Below are positions 11,341-22,941 of a stretch of DNA of 64,000 nucleotides, piece by piece. The DNA comes from Diabrotica undecimpunctata (taxonomy: Eukaryota; Arthropoda; Insecta; Coleoptera; Chrysomelidae): contig NC_092804.1 of NCBI RefSeq assembly GCF_040954645.1, positions 150,607,108 through 150,671,107 on the forward strand. The letters are read 5' to 3'. Position numbers and translations under genes: made by a program. The notes below the pieces were generated by a model. The model worked only from the letters and a program-made list of their open reading frames with translations. It ran no database searches and was not told where the DNA came from. How positions within the stretch are numbered: position 1 is the stretch's first letter; each line of letters starts with the position of its first letter.

Positions 11341-12436
11341 ACATCTCAGAAGTACAGGCCAAGTATGGTTTCCAGACCATTTGACCAGGCTCGAAATGTC
11401 CCTGTGTATTTTAAATGGGATCGAGAAGCCGCTGTTGAACTACACAGCATTTTCTGATAACCTAGCGCGTAATGAGTGAGTCCGTGTTGGCCTCTCACGG
11501 CACTTAACCTTTTAAAATATATATGGGCTTTAAATTGAAACAAAATTATCATCAAAGAGCTTTAATTAAAAAAACTCATATTGCAGCACAACGAGCGTGT
11601 TTCTTACGTAAGTACAAGTGACAGGATGACATCATTTTCACATTTTAACCTCAAAGTTAGTAACCACCTTTAGAAGAAAAGCATAGGGTAGATTTTGAGG
11701 TATATTTTACCTACTGTCAAAATTTTAAGCGAAAACATTTATATAAAAATATTGCTGAGCAGAAAACCGTCATATTCTGGACTATAACATGCCGCATATA
11801 AAGATGGCATAAGAAAACAGCTTGAGAACAATACTCAATAATAAATACTTATTTTTGTTTTTGAGAACTGGCTTTGGCCGAGCCAATAACCTTGACACTT
11901 ATTTTTAAAATTCTAGTTTTAAAATTTTTTATAAATTTATTTATTTTAAATAATATCTTAATGGCAACTAACTTTAATTGAAGTATTTTAAAAAACTAAG
12001 GAAAAAATAAAAAATATATGTTTTACCTATTTATTTGCTGACATATATTGAAAAAGACCAAACCGAACAGATTTTTTGCGGAAACCATCACCATTTGTTT
12101 GTAATGTTATTGATCGTCACTTTTATTAATAGGTTTAAAAATCTGGTGCAACAGTTGAATATTCATCCAATTCTCAATTGTTTGCCATTGTTTAGTCGAA
12201 CAAAACGCAGTAATTGCAAAAGCCAATATTGTCAAAGTAAAAAGTAAAATGTGTAAAGATTCCACTTTCGACAATTCGACGTTGATATTTTTTACAAAGT
12301 TTTATAAAAATAAAAATATTAAATTAATTTCGTTTGTTAATAATTGTAAAATAAACAAAATTAAAAAAACAATTTTTTTTGTGATACTACATACTTGAAC
12401 TTAGATGATATTTTATATGTGATTAAACCACTATTG
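11341..12436. other. AT-rich interval, no gene recognised
   Basis: AT-rich DNA; a 70-codon frame at 12035-12247 and a 69-codon minus frame at 11346-11555 resemble nothing that I know. No terminal repeats or tandem arrays were seen. Confidence 0.4.
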
Positions 12437-12568
12437 ATTTATTATTATTATTATCCAGATTTAGCCATATGGCTCACACTCCCTCTAAGGGGAAAATTCA
12501 CTCATCCCAGATACCTACGGTATCAAAAGGATTGAGCTCTGGTGGGACTCTTTCCATGTTATCGAGCC

Positions 12569-13958
12569 CTATGTTGGAGTATCTCCCAAAAATTTTCGTA
12601 CATATCTGGACGTCGCGAGGAGTACAGCTTTCTGTATGGCCTTATAGAGATGTTCATTTAGATCCAGCTGTTTTATGTTCTCTAGGAGGTTTTTGGGAAT
12701 AACACCAGTAGTAGATAAAATAATGGGTACTGTCTGGGTACTTTCCATTCTCCATTGTCTCCTACTTTGTATTTCTAGATCTCTAACACGTAAATTATTG
12801 GTGTTGGGTATCGCCACATCAATAAGTGTTGTTTTTCTAGTAAGTTTATTAACTAGTATGAGATCCGGTCTATTATGCGTGACTGGTTGGTCTGTCTGTT
12901 TACGATCAAACGCATAAAATTGCAATATCTGGGACACGTTATGAGAAATCAGCACCGTTACTCCCTGCTGCAGTCTATATTGCAAGGTAAAGTCAAAGGT
13001 AAGCGAGGACCCGGTAGAAGGAAAATATATCATGGCTGCGGAATTTAAGAACATGGTTTAAGAAAACCTCAACGGAGCTGTTTCGAGCCGCAGCGAGCAA
13101 GGTCATGATTGCCAATATGATTTCCAACATCCGAAACGGATGGGAACCAGAAGAAGAAAAAGAAGGTTGGTCTGTGAGCACAGTGCGGTCCCAGTATAGC
13201 TTGTAGTTGTCATTTTTAAGCATTCTATCAGGGACGTATTGATAATTAGGAAGATGGTCGGTTTGGAGAAGTCCCAGTTTGTCAGCTAGTTCTTGGTGGA
13301 TAATCTTTCCTACTGAGTCATGAAGTTCTTTATAATCAGTACCGACAAATGCCTGACAGCCACCGGTAAGATGTTTGATGGTTTCTTGGGCTTGGCATCC
13401 ATATCGGCATTTGTCATTTTGGACTTGAGGATCTTTAACAATATATTTCAGGTAATTTTTAGTTGAAATAATCTGATCCTGAATGGCAAGTAGAAAACCT
13501 TCAGTATCGGGAAACATCTTTCCTGATGTCAACCAATAGTTCGACGCTGTATTGTCGACATATTCTTGGCTGATCTCATTGAGATGTCGCCCATGCAGAG
13601 GTTTACTCATCCAGGTGCGCATTTTTTTTTGCTGAATCAAGTGGTTTATGCGCATTTCTTGTTCCCTCAGTTTAAGCGGCGTCGTATCATCCACTGCGCA
13701 AATTGCTCGATGTAAAGTAGATGTCTCAGCCTGTACCTGAAAATAAGTTCTTAAATTAGCAATTTGTTTATCCAATTGCTCACCTATATCCTTAAGCTCT
13801 CTTTCCCCTTGATACCGCGGTAATGTTGTTTTCTCAACTGCACTGCGCGGATGATGTTTTTGTGCCTTTGTGAGAAGTGTTCTTACTTTCCGCTGAAGAC
13901 CCTCTATATCCGTTTTTGACCACTTTATAATACCAAATGAGTAGCTAAGCGCGAACAT
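12569..13958 (-). pseudogene. LINE pol C-terminus with CCHC and restriction-like endonuclease domain
   Basis: The minus strand from 13958 encodes SFGIIKWSKTDIEGLQRKVR, then CRYGCQAQETIKHLTGGC (a C-x3-C-x7-H-x4-C knuckle near 13400), then YKLYWDRTVLTDQP near 13175. After the RTE insertion it resumes as NRPDLILVNK...LIDVAIPN (12920-12850), the PD-(D/E)xK-like signature of restriction-like endonuclease LINEs. It ends with LSTTGVIPKNLLENI and AVLLATSRYVRKFLGD. The C-terminal portion is otherwise open. The insertion lies exactly between TDQP and VTHNRPD. Confidence 0.8.
12896..13164 (+). mobile_element. Short RTE-like LINE 3' end inserted in the R4/Dong-like element
   Basis: The plus strand gives KLQYLGHVMRNQHRYSLLQS, ILQGKVKGKRGPGRRK and SKVMIANMISNIRNG in two frames, the same C-terminal motif set as at 1081-1569. 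It is flanked by an 11-bp target duplication GGTTGGTCTGT at 12885-12895 and 13165-13175. The tail is AGAAGAAGAAAAAGAA. Only 269 bases were inserted, so it is strongly 5' truncated. Confidence 0.9.
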
Positions 13959-13964
13959 TGCGAT

Positions 13965-14592
13965 GCGTTGTGCCCTCCAAATTTAAAAATCTGGCAGGAC
14001 CCTGGGCTACCTACCTTTCGGCATACGCCCGTTAACAAAACCTCTGCCCCTACGAGTCCGACACCAAAGTGAAGGTGCCACGCCACGTATACCAGATACG
14101 TCCCGTGGGGCTCCACCTTCCCCGTAGTACCTGTGTTGCGAGTACCTCACCTACCCGTTATCCCACCCACGGGCGGATAGGTTTGGCAGGCGGAGGAATT
14201 TTCACCTCGCGCGTAGACAGGTCGCCGCCGAGGATCTCTCCTCTACCACTCTTGGATCTCCCGGTGGGTACGTGCCGGGGCACCCACATTACGCCTGACA
14301 CAAGGTCAGGAGAGGTATGTACGGGCCCAGCTCGTTCAACCTCACCAGGCTCTTTTGGAATGAGAGTAGAGTGGTCCCGTCTCGGATACTAGGAGTGTAG
14401 ACCGGTGACCGTGTCGCCGAGGCGACCGTGTGCGTTTCTACAAACCCGACACCTCAAGCGACGGCTCTCCACCTCCCGATTCCTACCCATTAGTCGCCTC
14501 TTACGACAGGCAGGGCTTTCTGACCCCGGCCGTATTCTTATCTCCACGAGCCGGACGGAGGCTAAGCGCGGAACAGGCGTACGTATTTAATA
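13965..14592 (-). other. GC-rich leader of the R4/Dong-like LINE
   Basis: About 630 bases that are clearly GC-rich in an AT-rich window. Read on the minus strand it ends with GGGCACAACGCATCGCAATG just before the pol frame, and contains CCTGCCTGTCGTAAGAGGCG, a string that I associate with LINE leaders in insects. The open frames here (up to 107 codons) look like chance frames of a GC-rich non-coding sequence. Interpreted as the 5' UTR of the element. Confidence 0.55.
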
Positions 14593-14805
14593 CCTTTATT
14601 TTAATGCCTAAATTTAATGGAAGACATTATTATTATTATATTACAAATAAGTGCAGAGGAGCGAACTGAGCTGATTTTATTGAGAAACAAATTTTACATT
14701 TATTTGCTTTCATATTTTAATTTTCAAACTTATAAATGTATATATAAACTGCCATGTAACGTGTATATCTCATTACAATCAATTATACACACAACCAAAC
14801 TTATA

Positions 14806-16434
14806 CACTCGCGATCATAAAATCCGGGTCACCTTGAAAATCACCGATATTTCATTTTTAACGAGCTTTATCGTAAATAATAATAACACAAATACAAACT
14901 AATGCATATTTCTGGGAATTGTTGTAGTCTTAGCGGTTTCCTTTGCAACAAAGAATTTCAATTATAGTGCCGATTTCGCGGGAAAGCGCACACTTCCCAA
15001 AATTAACGGTACCTGTAACTGTCGCTTGTTTTAAATGTCTCATTTGTGCTTCGACTTTCTGTTCAAACGCAACGAACAAACGTTTATTATTGCCACCATT
15101 AGTGTTTATTAGTGCCATTATTAGTGTTTATTATTGTTTATTTTTTGCCAAAAATACCCTTGACTGTTGTTGAAACGGCACAAAATGTTGCTCTTCTGAA
15201 AGACGGTCACACTGAACGGCAAGTCGCAAGAACTGTTGGCGTAAGCATTTCTACGGTTCAACGAGTGCTTCAACGCTTTCAGGAGAAGGGTTTGCTATCC
15301 AGACGACCTGGCTCTGGACGAAGAAGAATGACCACGGTACGAGATGACCGTTTTCTTGTGTTTCAGGCTTTACGAAACCGGACCTCAACTGCGATTATGC
15401 ATCGAAATCGTCTACAGGAAGTACGAAATGGCAATGTTAGCGTTGCAAGAGTCAGGACAAGACTTCGTTCTTTTGGACTATCTTCTTGGTTAATGGCTAC
15501 AGGACCGCCACTTCGCCTGGCGCATCGAGTTGCACGACTAGCTTTTGCTCGACAATACGCGCATTGGGGAATTAACGATTGGAGCAAAGAGTTATTCTCA
15601 GATGAATTCCGTTTCTGCCTAACTGGATCCGATGGACGTGTAAGAGTTTGGAGGAGAACCGGTGAATGATTTTCACAAGCTTGCATTGCTCCAAGAATGC
15701 CATTTGGTGGAGGCTCGGTCATGGTTTGGGAAGGTGTATCTTCCGACTTCCGCACAGAATTACCCTTCATCGAAAATGGGTCCTTAACTACACGAAGGGA
15801 CATTACGCGGAGATTCTGGAAGAACATGTTATGCATACCATGGCAAGGCTTGCAGAAAACGTCGTTTTTATGCAGAACAACGCGCGAAAGCACGTTGCCA
15901 CGATCAGTATGCAATACTTAGACGAGGTTGGAATTACGAGGTTACCCTGGCCAGCTAGCTCTCCGGACCTGAATCCCATCGAACATATCTGGTACGATTT
16001 GAAAAAAACGTATTCAACCCCTAACATCTCCTCCTAACAACGGACAGGAGCTTAAGGATCTGTTAGTGAGAGAGTGGAATAACATACCACAACATGTAAT
16101 CCGGAGAAAAATTGAGAGTATGCCCCGTCGTCTGCAAGAGGTCATTAGAGCAAGTGGAGGCAATACACGATATTAGTCATTGAAATTTCACTGACATTTT
16201 ACCACGTTCTGTATTTTCCCTTTTTTTTGTATGCCTGTTTTATCAACAATTTGGTTTGTTTTCTGCTTTTTCAATAAAAACAATAAAAAACCGTTTTTTT
16301 TTTCTTTCAAAACAAACATTGATGACAAATAAAAAATACGTTAACCTAAAAAAAAGGTTATTACTCCACCAGAGGCAAAAATATTCCAGAATCTTGAAAT
16401 TTTCAAGGTGACCCGGATTTTATGATCGCGAGTG
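14806..16434 (+). mobile_element. Complete Tc1 (DD34E) transposon, mutated
   Basis: Perfect 36-base terminal inverted repeats at 14806-14841 and 16399-16434, beginning CACTCGCGATCATAAAATCC, flanked by TA on each side (14804-14805, 16435-16436). Total length is 1629 bp, typical for Tc1 elements. The single plus-strand transposase gene is broken by a stop and frameshifts. Identical TIRs show that insertion was fairly recent, although the gene has decayed. Confidence 0.97.
15145..16176 (+). pseudogene. Tc1 transposase pseudogene
   Basis: N-terminal paired-like helix-turn-helix (HTERQVARTVGVSISTVQRV, near 15205-15265), a GSGRRRMTT hinge, then the DDE core: FSDEFRF (first D, ~15600), MQNNARKH where the second catalytic D is replaced by N (~15870), and SPDLNPIEH (E, ~15970) with 34 residues between. 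There is a TGA at 15667-15669 in GERFSQ context, a frameshift near 15810 and another near 16030. The C-terminus WNNIPQHVIRRKIESMPRRL ends at TAG 16174-16176. The usual start codon appears lost (TTGCCAAAAATA near 15146). Confidence 0.92.
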
Positions 16435-17379
16435 TATTATGGAATCACTATGTAATTCAAACCAATACATATTTATTTATTTTGAAAAAACTTGTTAGGT
16501 TGTTGCGAAGAATTAAGGTTTTTATTGAAAATACCCAAACCGACAAAACACAGATCACAGCTCAGAAGATTATAGATTACTTTTGCTATAGTTGTAAATT
16601 TAACAAAATTAAGTGAAAAAAAAAATTATTAAAAATCCTTTATAAAAAGTATATAATTTAAAATACCCAATCGGACTTTATCACAAAACGTTTTCGGAAT
16701 CCACTTCGATAACCACTTAATTAAAAAGAACGTGAAATTTAAATTTTGACCAAGGTTAATACAAAATGTGGTTAGACTTACTAGGTGAGTATACATGTAT
16801 TGAGCCACTAAATATGTGGGTAAAAACCCGATAAAATCTGTTGTTTAAATTTAGATTACACTATATTGTGATAAATTCTAAAATGTTAAAGTTACCAGTG
16901 GATTTGGTAACATGGCGACGTATGACTCCACGTGAAGTTGCGGTCCTGAGACGATGTGTCTACGAGGACATGATGAAAGCAACTGATGGAAATGACAATC
17001 TTGACAAGTTAGGACGGAAGTCCGAACAAAGCAGTCAGTGTAACTTTATGTGTTTGGTCCAATTAAGACAGAAGCCAACGCTATTTAAAAATGAAAAAGT
17101 TAAAATTAAAATAATGTAACAGTATCAACCATCAATGTTGTTGTTTAAAGTTATTAACACACATTTAGTTAATATATTATAATTGTAATATTGGCCGTAT
17201 TCCAAATTTTATTGGCTGAATTATCTAACAGTATTCCAGACTTTATTGGCCGTATTCCAGACATTATTGGCCGTATTATGAAAATTTATTGACCATTGGA
17301 GGACTGGGAGGACACACAAGCAGCCCATTGATGCCATCGTTGCCTTTAGTATCACCCTCACTATATTTATTGTAAGCAT
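16435..17379. other. AT-rich interval with unrecognised small frame
   Basis: No gene is recognised. A 92-codon frame (16841-17119) contains WRRMTPREVAVLRRCVYEDM, which is not obviously low-complexity, but I cannot place it. Short tandem copies occur at 17190-17280. Confidence 0.4.
17190..17280. repeat. Short tandem repeat (TTGGCCGTATTCCAGAC unit)
   Basis: Four imperfect copies of a 21-22 base unit TTGGCCGTATTCCAGACTTTA. The second is expanded by an insertion (GAATTATCTAACAG). No coding or TIR context was seen. Confidence 0.8.
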
Positions 17380-17916
17380 AATTATATAAGCGAGAAAGCG
17401 AGATCGGCGTTCATATCGATGAAGTCTCTTTTCAGAAGTCACGATTTACCACTTGCTACCAAAATCTCTCTCATTAGATGCTATGTATTTTCTACGTTAT
17501 TATACGAAGTAGAGGCATCGACACTTTCCGAAGCTACTTTAAGAAAACTCGAGGCATTCGAGAGTGTTACAGACGTATTTTAAAAATTTCATGGGTGGAT
17601 CGTGTGACTAATGTTAAGGTCCTACGTAGAATAGGCAAGGAATGCGAGATTATTAACATTATCAAAGAGCGAAAACTAGAATATCTTGGCCATATTATGA
17701 GGAATGAACAGAGATACGGCTTGTTGCAACTCATTTTTCAGGGCAAGGTATTTGGAAAGAGAGGACCAGGGAAAAGAAGAGTATCTTGGCTTCAAAATCT
17801 GAGAAAGTGGTTTAGTACATTGACAACCGGACTATTCAGAATAGCAGCAAGCAAAGTTAGGATAGCCATATTAATCGCCAACATCCGGAACGGATAGGCA
17901 TCGTAAGAAAAAGAAG
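17380..17916 (+). mobile_element. RTE-like LINE 3' fragment with long target duplication
   Basis: The plus strand has KSLFRSHDLPLATKISLIRC in one frame and, from about 17560, CYRRILKISWVDRVTNVKVL, KERKLEYLGHIMRNEQRYG, GKRRVSWLQNLRKWF and KVRIAILIANIRNG to the stop at 17897. One frameshift separates the parts. The flanks carry ATATTTATTGTAAGCAT (17363-17379) and the same string with one extra T (17917-17934), a 17-18 bp target duplication. The tail is AAGAAAAAGAAG. Confidence 0.88.
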
Positions 17917-18284
17917 ATATTTATTGTTAAGCATTCGCAGGGTTGATTGTTTTCTGTTTTAAATAAATATGAGAAAGATAATTAGTTAGCGGCAGTCAAC
18001 AGTAGAGAGAACACCCTTGTTACCAAACGACAGTAAACAGGGGAGAGAGAGCGTCCGTTCTCATCGATAGACAACAGGCAAGAGAAGTACGTCTGTTCCA
18101 AGCTATAGGTAACAGGCATGAGAGAATATTTCTTGTTTGCTATCTTACAACCGTCTGTATTTCTAATGGAGTGGGGTTAAATGTGTATAGGAACAGTTGA
18201 AGAATGAGAAATAATTGTAAAATTGTGGTAGAATTGTAGCTAGTAATACAGCGAAAAAATGACATGATTTTTCGCATGTGAAAA
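17917..18284. other. Intervening sequence with hairpin
   Basis: No gene recognised. Contains a 9-base stem GCGAAAAA(A)T / ATTTTTCGC at 18251-18275 immediately upstream of the gypsy-like fragment. A repeated AACAGGC(A)TGAGAGA-type motif occurs near 18030-18130. It could be remains of the same LTR element; not supported further. Confidence 0.35.
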
Positions 18285-18925
18285 AAATTGAACACTACCA
18301 ATGGAGTATCATGTGTTCAGAGAGCCATTAATTCTATCATTGAAAAAGAAAATCTACAAGGTATTTACAGTTATTTAGTTGGTAGTGCAAATCAAGATAG
18401 CCATTATTTAGATTTACAGAATTTTTTAAATTCTTTTAAAAAATATGGGTTAAATCAAAATAAATGTCACTACAATCAAAAAGTTATAAATATTTTAAGA
18501 CATACAATAGAAAACTCTAAAATAAAACACAACACAAAAAATTTAAGCCTCTACTAAATTTACTAGTTCCTAATGATTCTAAAAGTCTTCAGATGGCACT
18601 TGGAATGTTTTCACATTACTCAAAATTTCCAATAGGTCCAGACTTACTATTTGTTTTTGAGTGGTTGAGAACTGATATAGCTAATGTACTCCTATGGAAA
18701 ATTGATGAAAAAGAAATTCTTAATGTTGAAAGAGTATTTGAATTTGCTATTGCTGCCACGCGAGTTACGTGGCAACGTAACGTAAAAGCAACGAGTTAAT
18801 CTGGAAAACTCGTTGCTTTTTTGTCACGTACTCTCACAGATTCTGAACGAAAACATTCTACAATTGAAAAAAAAGCATATGCTTGCATTGATGCTTAAAA
18901 AATTGAAGACATTATAGGAATATAC
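18285..18925 (+). pseudogene. Ty3/gypsy-type RT-RNase H fragment
   Basis: The plus strand encodes GVSCVQRAINSIIEKENLQG, DLQNFLNSFKKYGL, KCHYNQKVINILRHTIENSK, then SLQMALGMFSHYSK, VLLWKIDEKEI and, after a small insertion, FLSRTLTDSERKHSTIEKKA in a third frame. This is the RT thumb and start of RNase H of Ty3/gypsy pol. The catalytic YLDD box is degraded to YLVG, with a deletion after it. Gag, protease, integrase and LTRs were not identified. Confidence 0.8.
18755..18820. repeat. Palindromic insert in gypsy RNase H
   Basis: A perfect 14-base stem AAAAGCAACGAGTT (18784-18797) pairs with 18807-18820 across a 9-base loop. It is preceded by a 6-base GCCACG/CGTGGC hairpin (18756-18774). The insert lies where the LNQQGKPVAFF-like codons of RNase H are expected. 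Confidence 0.75.
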
Positions 18926-21900
18926 AGTTAAAATATTTCAAACTATTAATAAAATACACTGATTATCTTCTATCAACTTCTAGAAATCTTTATTAATACA
19001 AAAATTGCAAAAAATATTTCTTTATGAGTTTATGATAAACGAATTAGCGTATGGTTAATAAAAAATAAAAATGAAAACGTATAAGAAACATTAAAAAAGT
19101 ATATAACTGTTTAAAAATTTCATCGTTTTGTGTGTATATAATTAGTGACATACCACTAACACGCCATTTTAGAATATACTGGTAAAAGCTTGTAGTTTTA
19201 GCGCAATTTCTTTAACAACTTCTTACATAGTCGTTCAACTAAAAGCTACCGAACTCTGTAGACGCTTGTGAAAGTTTGTTATAGTGGCTACCCCTCTACA
19301 ACTCTTTGATTTTTCGTCGGCACCCTTATATGTATAAGTACGGCCTTACAACGCTAATTAACGTTCGCACAAAGATGTCCTTTTAACGTTTTTCTCTTTA
19401 TTGTTGAAAATTCGTATTAAATTTCAGGGAGTACCTAATTAAAATTTAAAGTGTAAGTTTAGTTTAATAAAATATTGAAGTTAGGAGAAAAATACTTCAT
19501 TTTAAAGTTATTAAAATAAATCGTTGTCTAGAAGTATCGATCCATTTTGGGACACATTTGCCGCCTTAAAATTTGTTAAAAACTAAAGCAAAATTCTTGA
19601 ACTATACTGTAAACATTGATTAGAAACACATCAATAAAATGTAGCAAGGTCTTATTCCTAATGTTGAAGTCAGTAATCAGAATATACCAATATTAATGTG
19701 TTAATATCAGGTCAAAGACACACCATCCATAATTAACTACATAAACATAGAAAAATCAGAATTTGGTATCAATCAGAGAGTACAACAACACCTGCCAGAA
19801 TTTTACTCAGTATATGACATTAAAAACTTTTGTTGACACACACACATACACACACAATTTGTACAAACCCCAGCTCCAAGTGACATGTGTTCCAATGGAA
19901 CAGTGGGACTCACATGTCTGAAGATCAAACCGATCACATTCCTTAATGGAGGGGTACCTATTTGATCCCCAAGCTATAACCAACCACCCCTCCTCATCAC
20001 AGGACATAACAAATGAGGAGGATTTTGTACTGAGCGTTACTGAGCTTATCTTGGATGTTATGGGTAATGAAACAGGGTCCCCTGTTTTCTTTGTGTGGTT
20101 AGATCAACTAATTTTAGGGCTAGCTGTGTAACGTAATGTTTTGCCTACTACATATGGTATAATTATAGGGGTTTGAAAATTGAGGCTGAAGTTACTGGGG
20201 TGGAGGTAGGGCAAGCAAAATAAACGATACTGTGCGAACGGCACTTAGGGCTTATTTGGAGAGCTGGGTCGTGGATAAGTGAATGTCAAGGAGTTGGATT
20301 GGGGCAAACTACAAAAAAATGAAACAAAGGGGGTTCTTACATAAGTCTCTTGGACAAAAGGGCAAATAAAAACAACAAGAAAGACCTCTAGCTATTGAAA
20401 AAGGACGCCGCTTTGAAGAATCCTAATCTTGCTGGATAAAGGAAAAAAAAGCTCTTCCTTCCTAAAATAAAGAACACAAATAGGGGTTAGAAGACTTTTC
20501 TAAAATAAACAAAATGGTTCAGAAAGATAAATTAAAAATTTATTACTCTCTCAACACAAACAGTTACAAATACAGATAATACATAAAGACTATATTGATA
20601 GTCACAAAAGTAAATATAAAAATAACAAAGAATATGTCCTATTCATTTACAAGTATGAATTGTTACATAACTTACAAATGTTACTGGGCTATAAACTGTA
20701 ACAAATAAAAAATTATCACAAGTAAAGAATTATCTTTAAAACTATTCATAAAGATCAACCTTTTCTAAAAACAAAACAAGCTAATGTCACAAAAATAGGA
20801 ATCTCTCTGTCATATGTCAACATTGAATTTTATAACAGACAACAATTAAAATGACAGCATAGCCACACCTTAAGATTTAAAATTAATGTTAATTATTAAA
20901 ATTTAAATCCTACGAAAGCAAATATTATTTATTGTTTATTTATTTTTTTGAAAGTTTAAAACAAACAAGTTACCTTGGTTTCACAAAACAACAATGCACT
21001 AGCACTTCTGGGGTTAAACTGGAATTATACTGGAATTATACTGGAATTATACTGAAATTTCTGCTATGCATGAACAAAAAGGACTGCTTCAAATGGTCTG
21101 AAACGTTATTTAGCCGGGGACAAACATAGGTGAGGTAGAAACAAATCAGCGGCACATTTTTACAAAACTGAAGAGAAACACAAGAAGAAAGAAACACAAG
21201 AACAATACAAATTTGACGAACAATTTGGAACCACACTGTAGGCCACTGTCTCTGGTCTCTGACAGCGACCCAAACGGGAGTGATCTAATAATCTTTTAAA
21301 TTCATTCGCTTAACTTAGCATAAACAAAACATATAAACTGGAATATTTATTTGAAACCCAGAATATACTAAAAGCGGTTTAGATCAAAGAAAATACCAAG
21401 GAAAAACGCATCTGTAAAATATAAACAAACTCTAAAAATGTGTTTATATTATCTACTCGGCGACGCTAAGAGGAATATGAACGATTTCGAGAAACATGGA
21501 AAATATTCTTATTTTAGTTATTTTAATACATATATTTATAAGGGGATTTCAATTTAATACATATACGAGGGGATTTCAAAATAGATATCAAGGAAAATAT
21601 AAGTGCTACAGTTGGACGAGCTTTGCTCCCTTTGACTGATTGAATTTATTATTTGACTTGACTTTGGACTTGTGTCCCAAAAGTGTGTTCCGGTCAGATA
21701 TCCGGATTTTTGTGTGCTCGGTCACTCAGCCTCCGAATCGACAAAATAAATTTTGTTCTCCTTACCGGCTGAGTGCCCAAAAGGTCTGGCTACCGAGCTC
21801 ACGCTTGTTCACGCAACCTCGATGCTCAGGTTTAGCGACTGTAGATTTGATTTGCGATTTGACATGCCTGAGGGGCTCTTTTACCTGAAGGGCGATAGCC

Positions 21901-22634
21901 TGAGGAGCGTCTGTATGTTTGTGCCTCAGAATTTACTTGATGTGATTGCATCGTTGACATAGCTGTTATAACAGAGGGTTGTTAGTAAAGATTAAGATGA
22001 AATAATAATAAAAAGAAAGTATCAATGGGTGTGGTGGGCACTCCCAGGAGTTATTGATATCCAGATTAAAATTCAAAACGTCAAAAAAAAAATGCATATT
22101 GTAATAATTATATTGTATGTTTTATTACAATTACTTGTGGGTTAATTCCATCTAAACGAATATTTAACTTAAGCATTTCATAAGAAAACACTTTCAGAAC
22201 CTGATTACAAGAGATTTTACAAAAAATTGAGTAACAATAAGTAGATAAATAAATATTGCTACAAATCTAAGAAGCAACGGTATTAATAAAAAACTGAAAC
22301 GGTTTATCTTGAAAATTCAACAAACCTTCTAAAAAAATTTAACCAACATGCAAATACTAACAACCAGAGTGCGTAGTCTCCAGTAGGAGTAAATAAATCT
22401 GTTAAAATAAAAAGAAGGTAAAAAATGGATGGCAAATGACACTATTCATAGTGACATGAAAGGTTGAATAGTAACATTTAAACATTACGAAGATAAAAAA
22501 TACCGATATTTTGAAATAATCAGAAAAAACGTTATCATTTCATTAGAGAAATCCAATTGAAAAACTTAAATGTCTTGTAAAAATTGAGGGTAGCTAGACA
22601 ATAAATCCGTAACTTGCAAATTGCAAGAATTATA
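18926..22634. other. 3.7 kb with no recognised gene; microsatellites only
   Basis: Open frames are at most 82 codons and none matches a known family. Visible structure: an ACACAC tract at 19836-19857, the 11-base tandem at 21018-21056, and a moderately GC-richer stretch at 21640-21960. GTTGTTAGTAAAG and TGGTGGGCACTCC near 21975-22040 could mark an LTR edge and primer site, but no matching second LTR was found. Confidence 0.4.
21018..21056. repeat. 11-bp tandem repeat (ACTGGAATTAT)n
   Basis: Three perfect units and one diverged unit of ACTGGAATTAT in a row. It is isolated in an AT-rich context. Confidence 0.9.
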
Positions 22635-22941
22635 TTAACCTTCGGCTGTGCACGCCTTAAATAATTACATCATCAGGCGCACAGTAGCAATTTGATACCA
22701 TGTAGTTTCTTATTATTTTCACACTTTTCTTTTTATTGATTAACTGCATCGATATTTATTTTGTCAAAAAATAAAAAAGGTTTGTTAATTTAACTAATTG
22801 AAATAAACTGCACAAAAAACTCAACTTTGAAAATTTATTTGATCACTACAATTTGTACATACAATTGTTGATTTCAAATGTCTTTTATAAGTGAATGCAC
22901 TACATTTTGTACATTTTATAGACGTATATAACTTAATTTTT

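Larger units (their letters stand above)
12437..14625 (-). mobile_element. R4/Dong-like LINE with restriction-like endonuclease, internally deleted
   Basis: Minus-strand element. Its 3' end carries the conserved tail GCCATATGGCTAAATCTGG followed by (ATA)n at about 12437-12455. The coding part ends with a CCHC knuckle and an RPD-x14-D nuclease signature. The 5' side is a GC-rich leader (13965-14592). The RT domain is missing between leader and ORF, so the copy appears internally deleted. TTA/TAA repeats occur at both outer edges, which fits the known preference of Dong elements for TAA microsatellites. An RTE fragment splits the nuclease domain (12896-13164). Confidence 0.65.

Noticed and set aside
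14069..14590. GC-rich open frames of 107, 61 and 79 codons
   Set aside because: They overlap each other in several frames, have proline/arginine/threonine-rich chance composition, and lie in what reads as the GC-rich leader of a minus-strand LINE.
16841..17119. 92-codon frame with WRRMTPREVAVLRRC as a host gene
   Set aside because: Too short, no family recognised, no conserved neighbour, stops close on both sides; kept only as unassigned.
21640..22060. Possible LTR end and primer binding site (TGGTGGGCACTCC)
   Set aside because: No second LTR copy, polypurine tract or adjoining gag/pol was found, so an LTR call is not supported.
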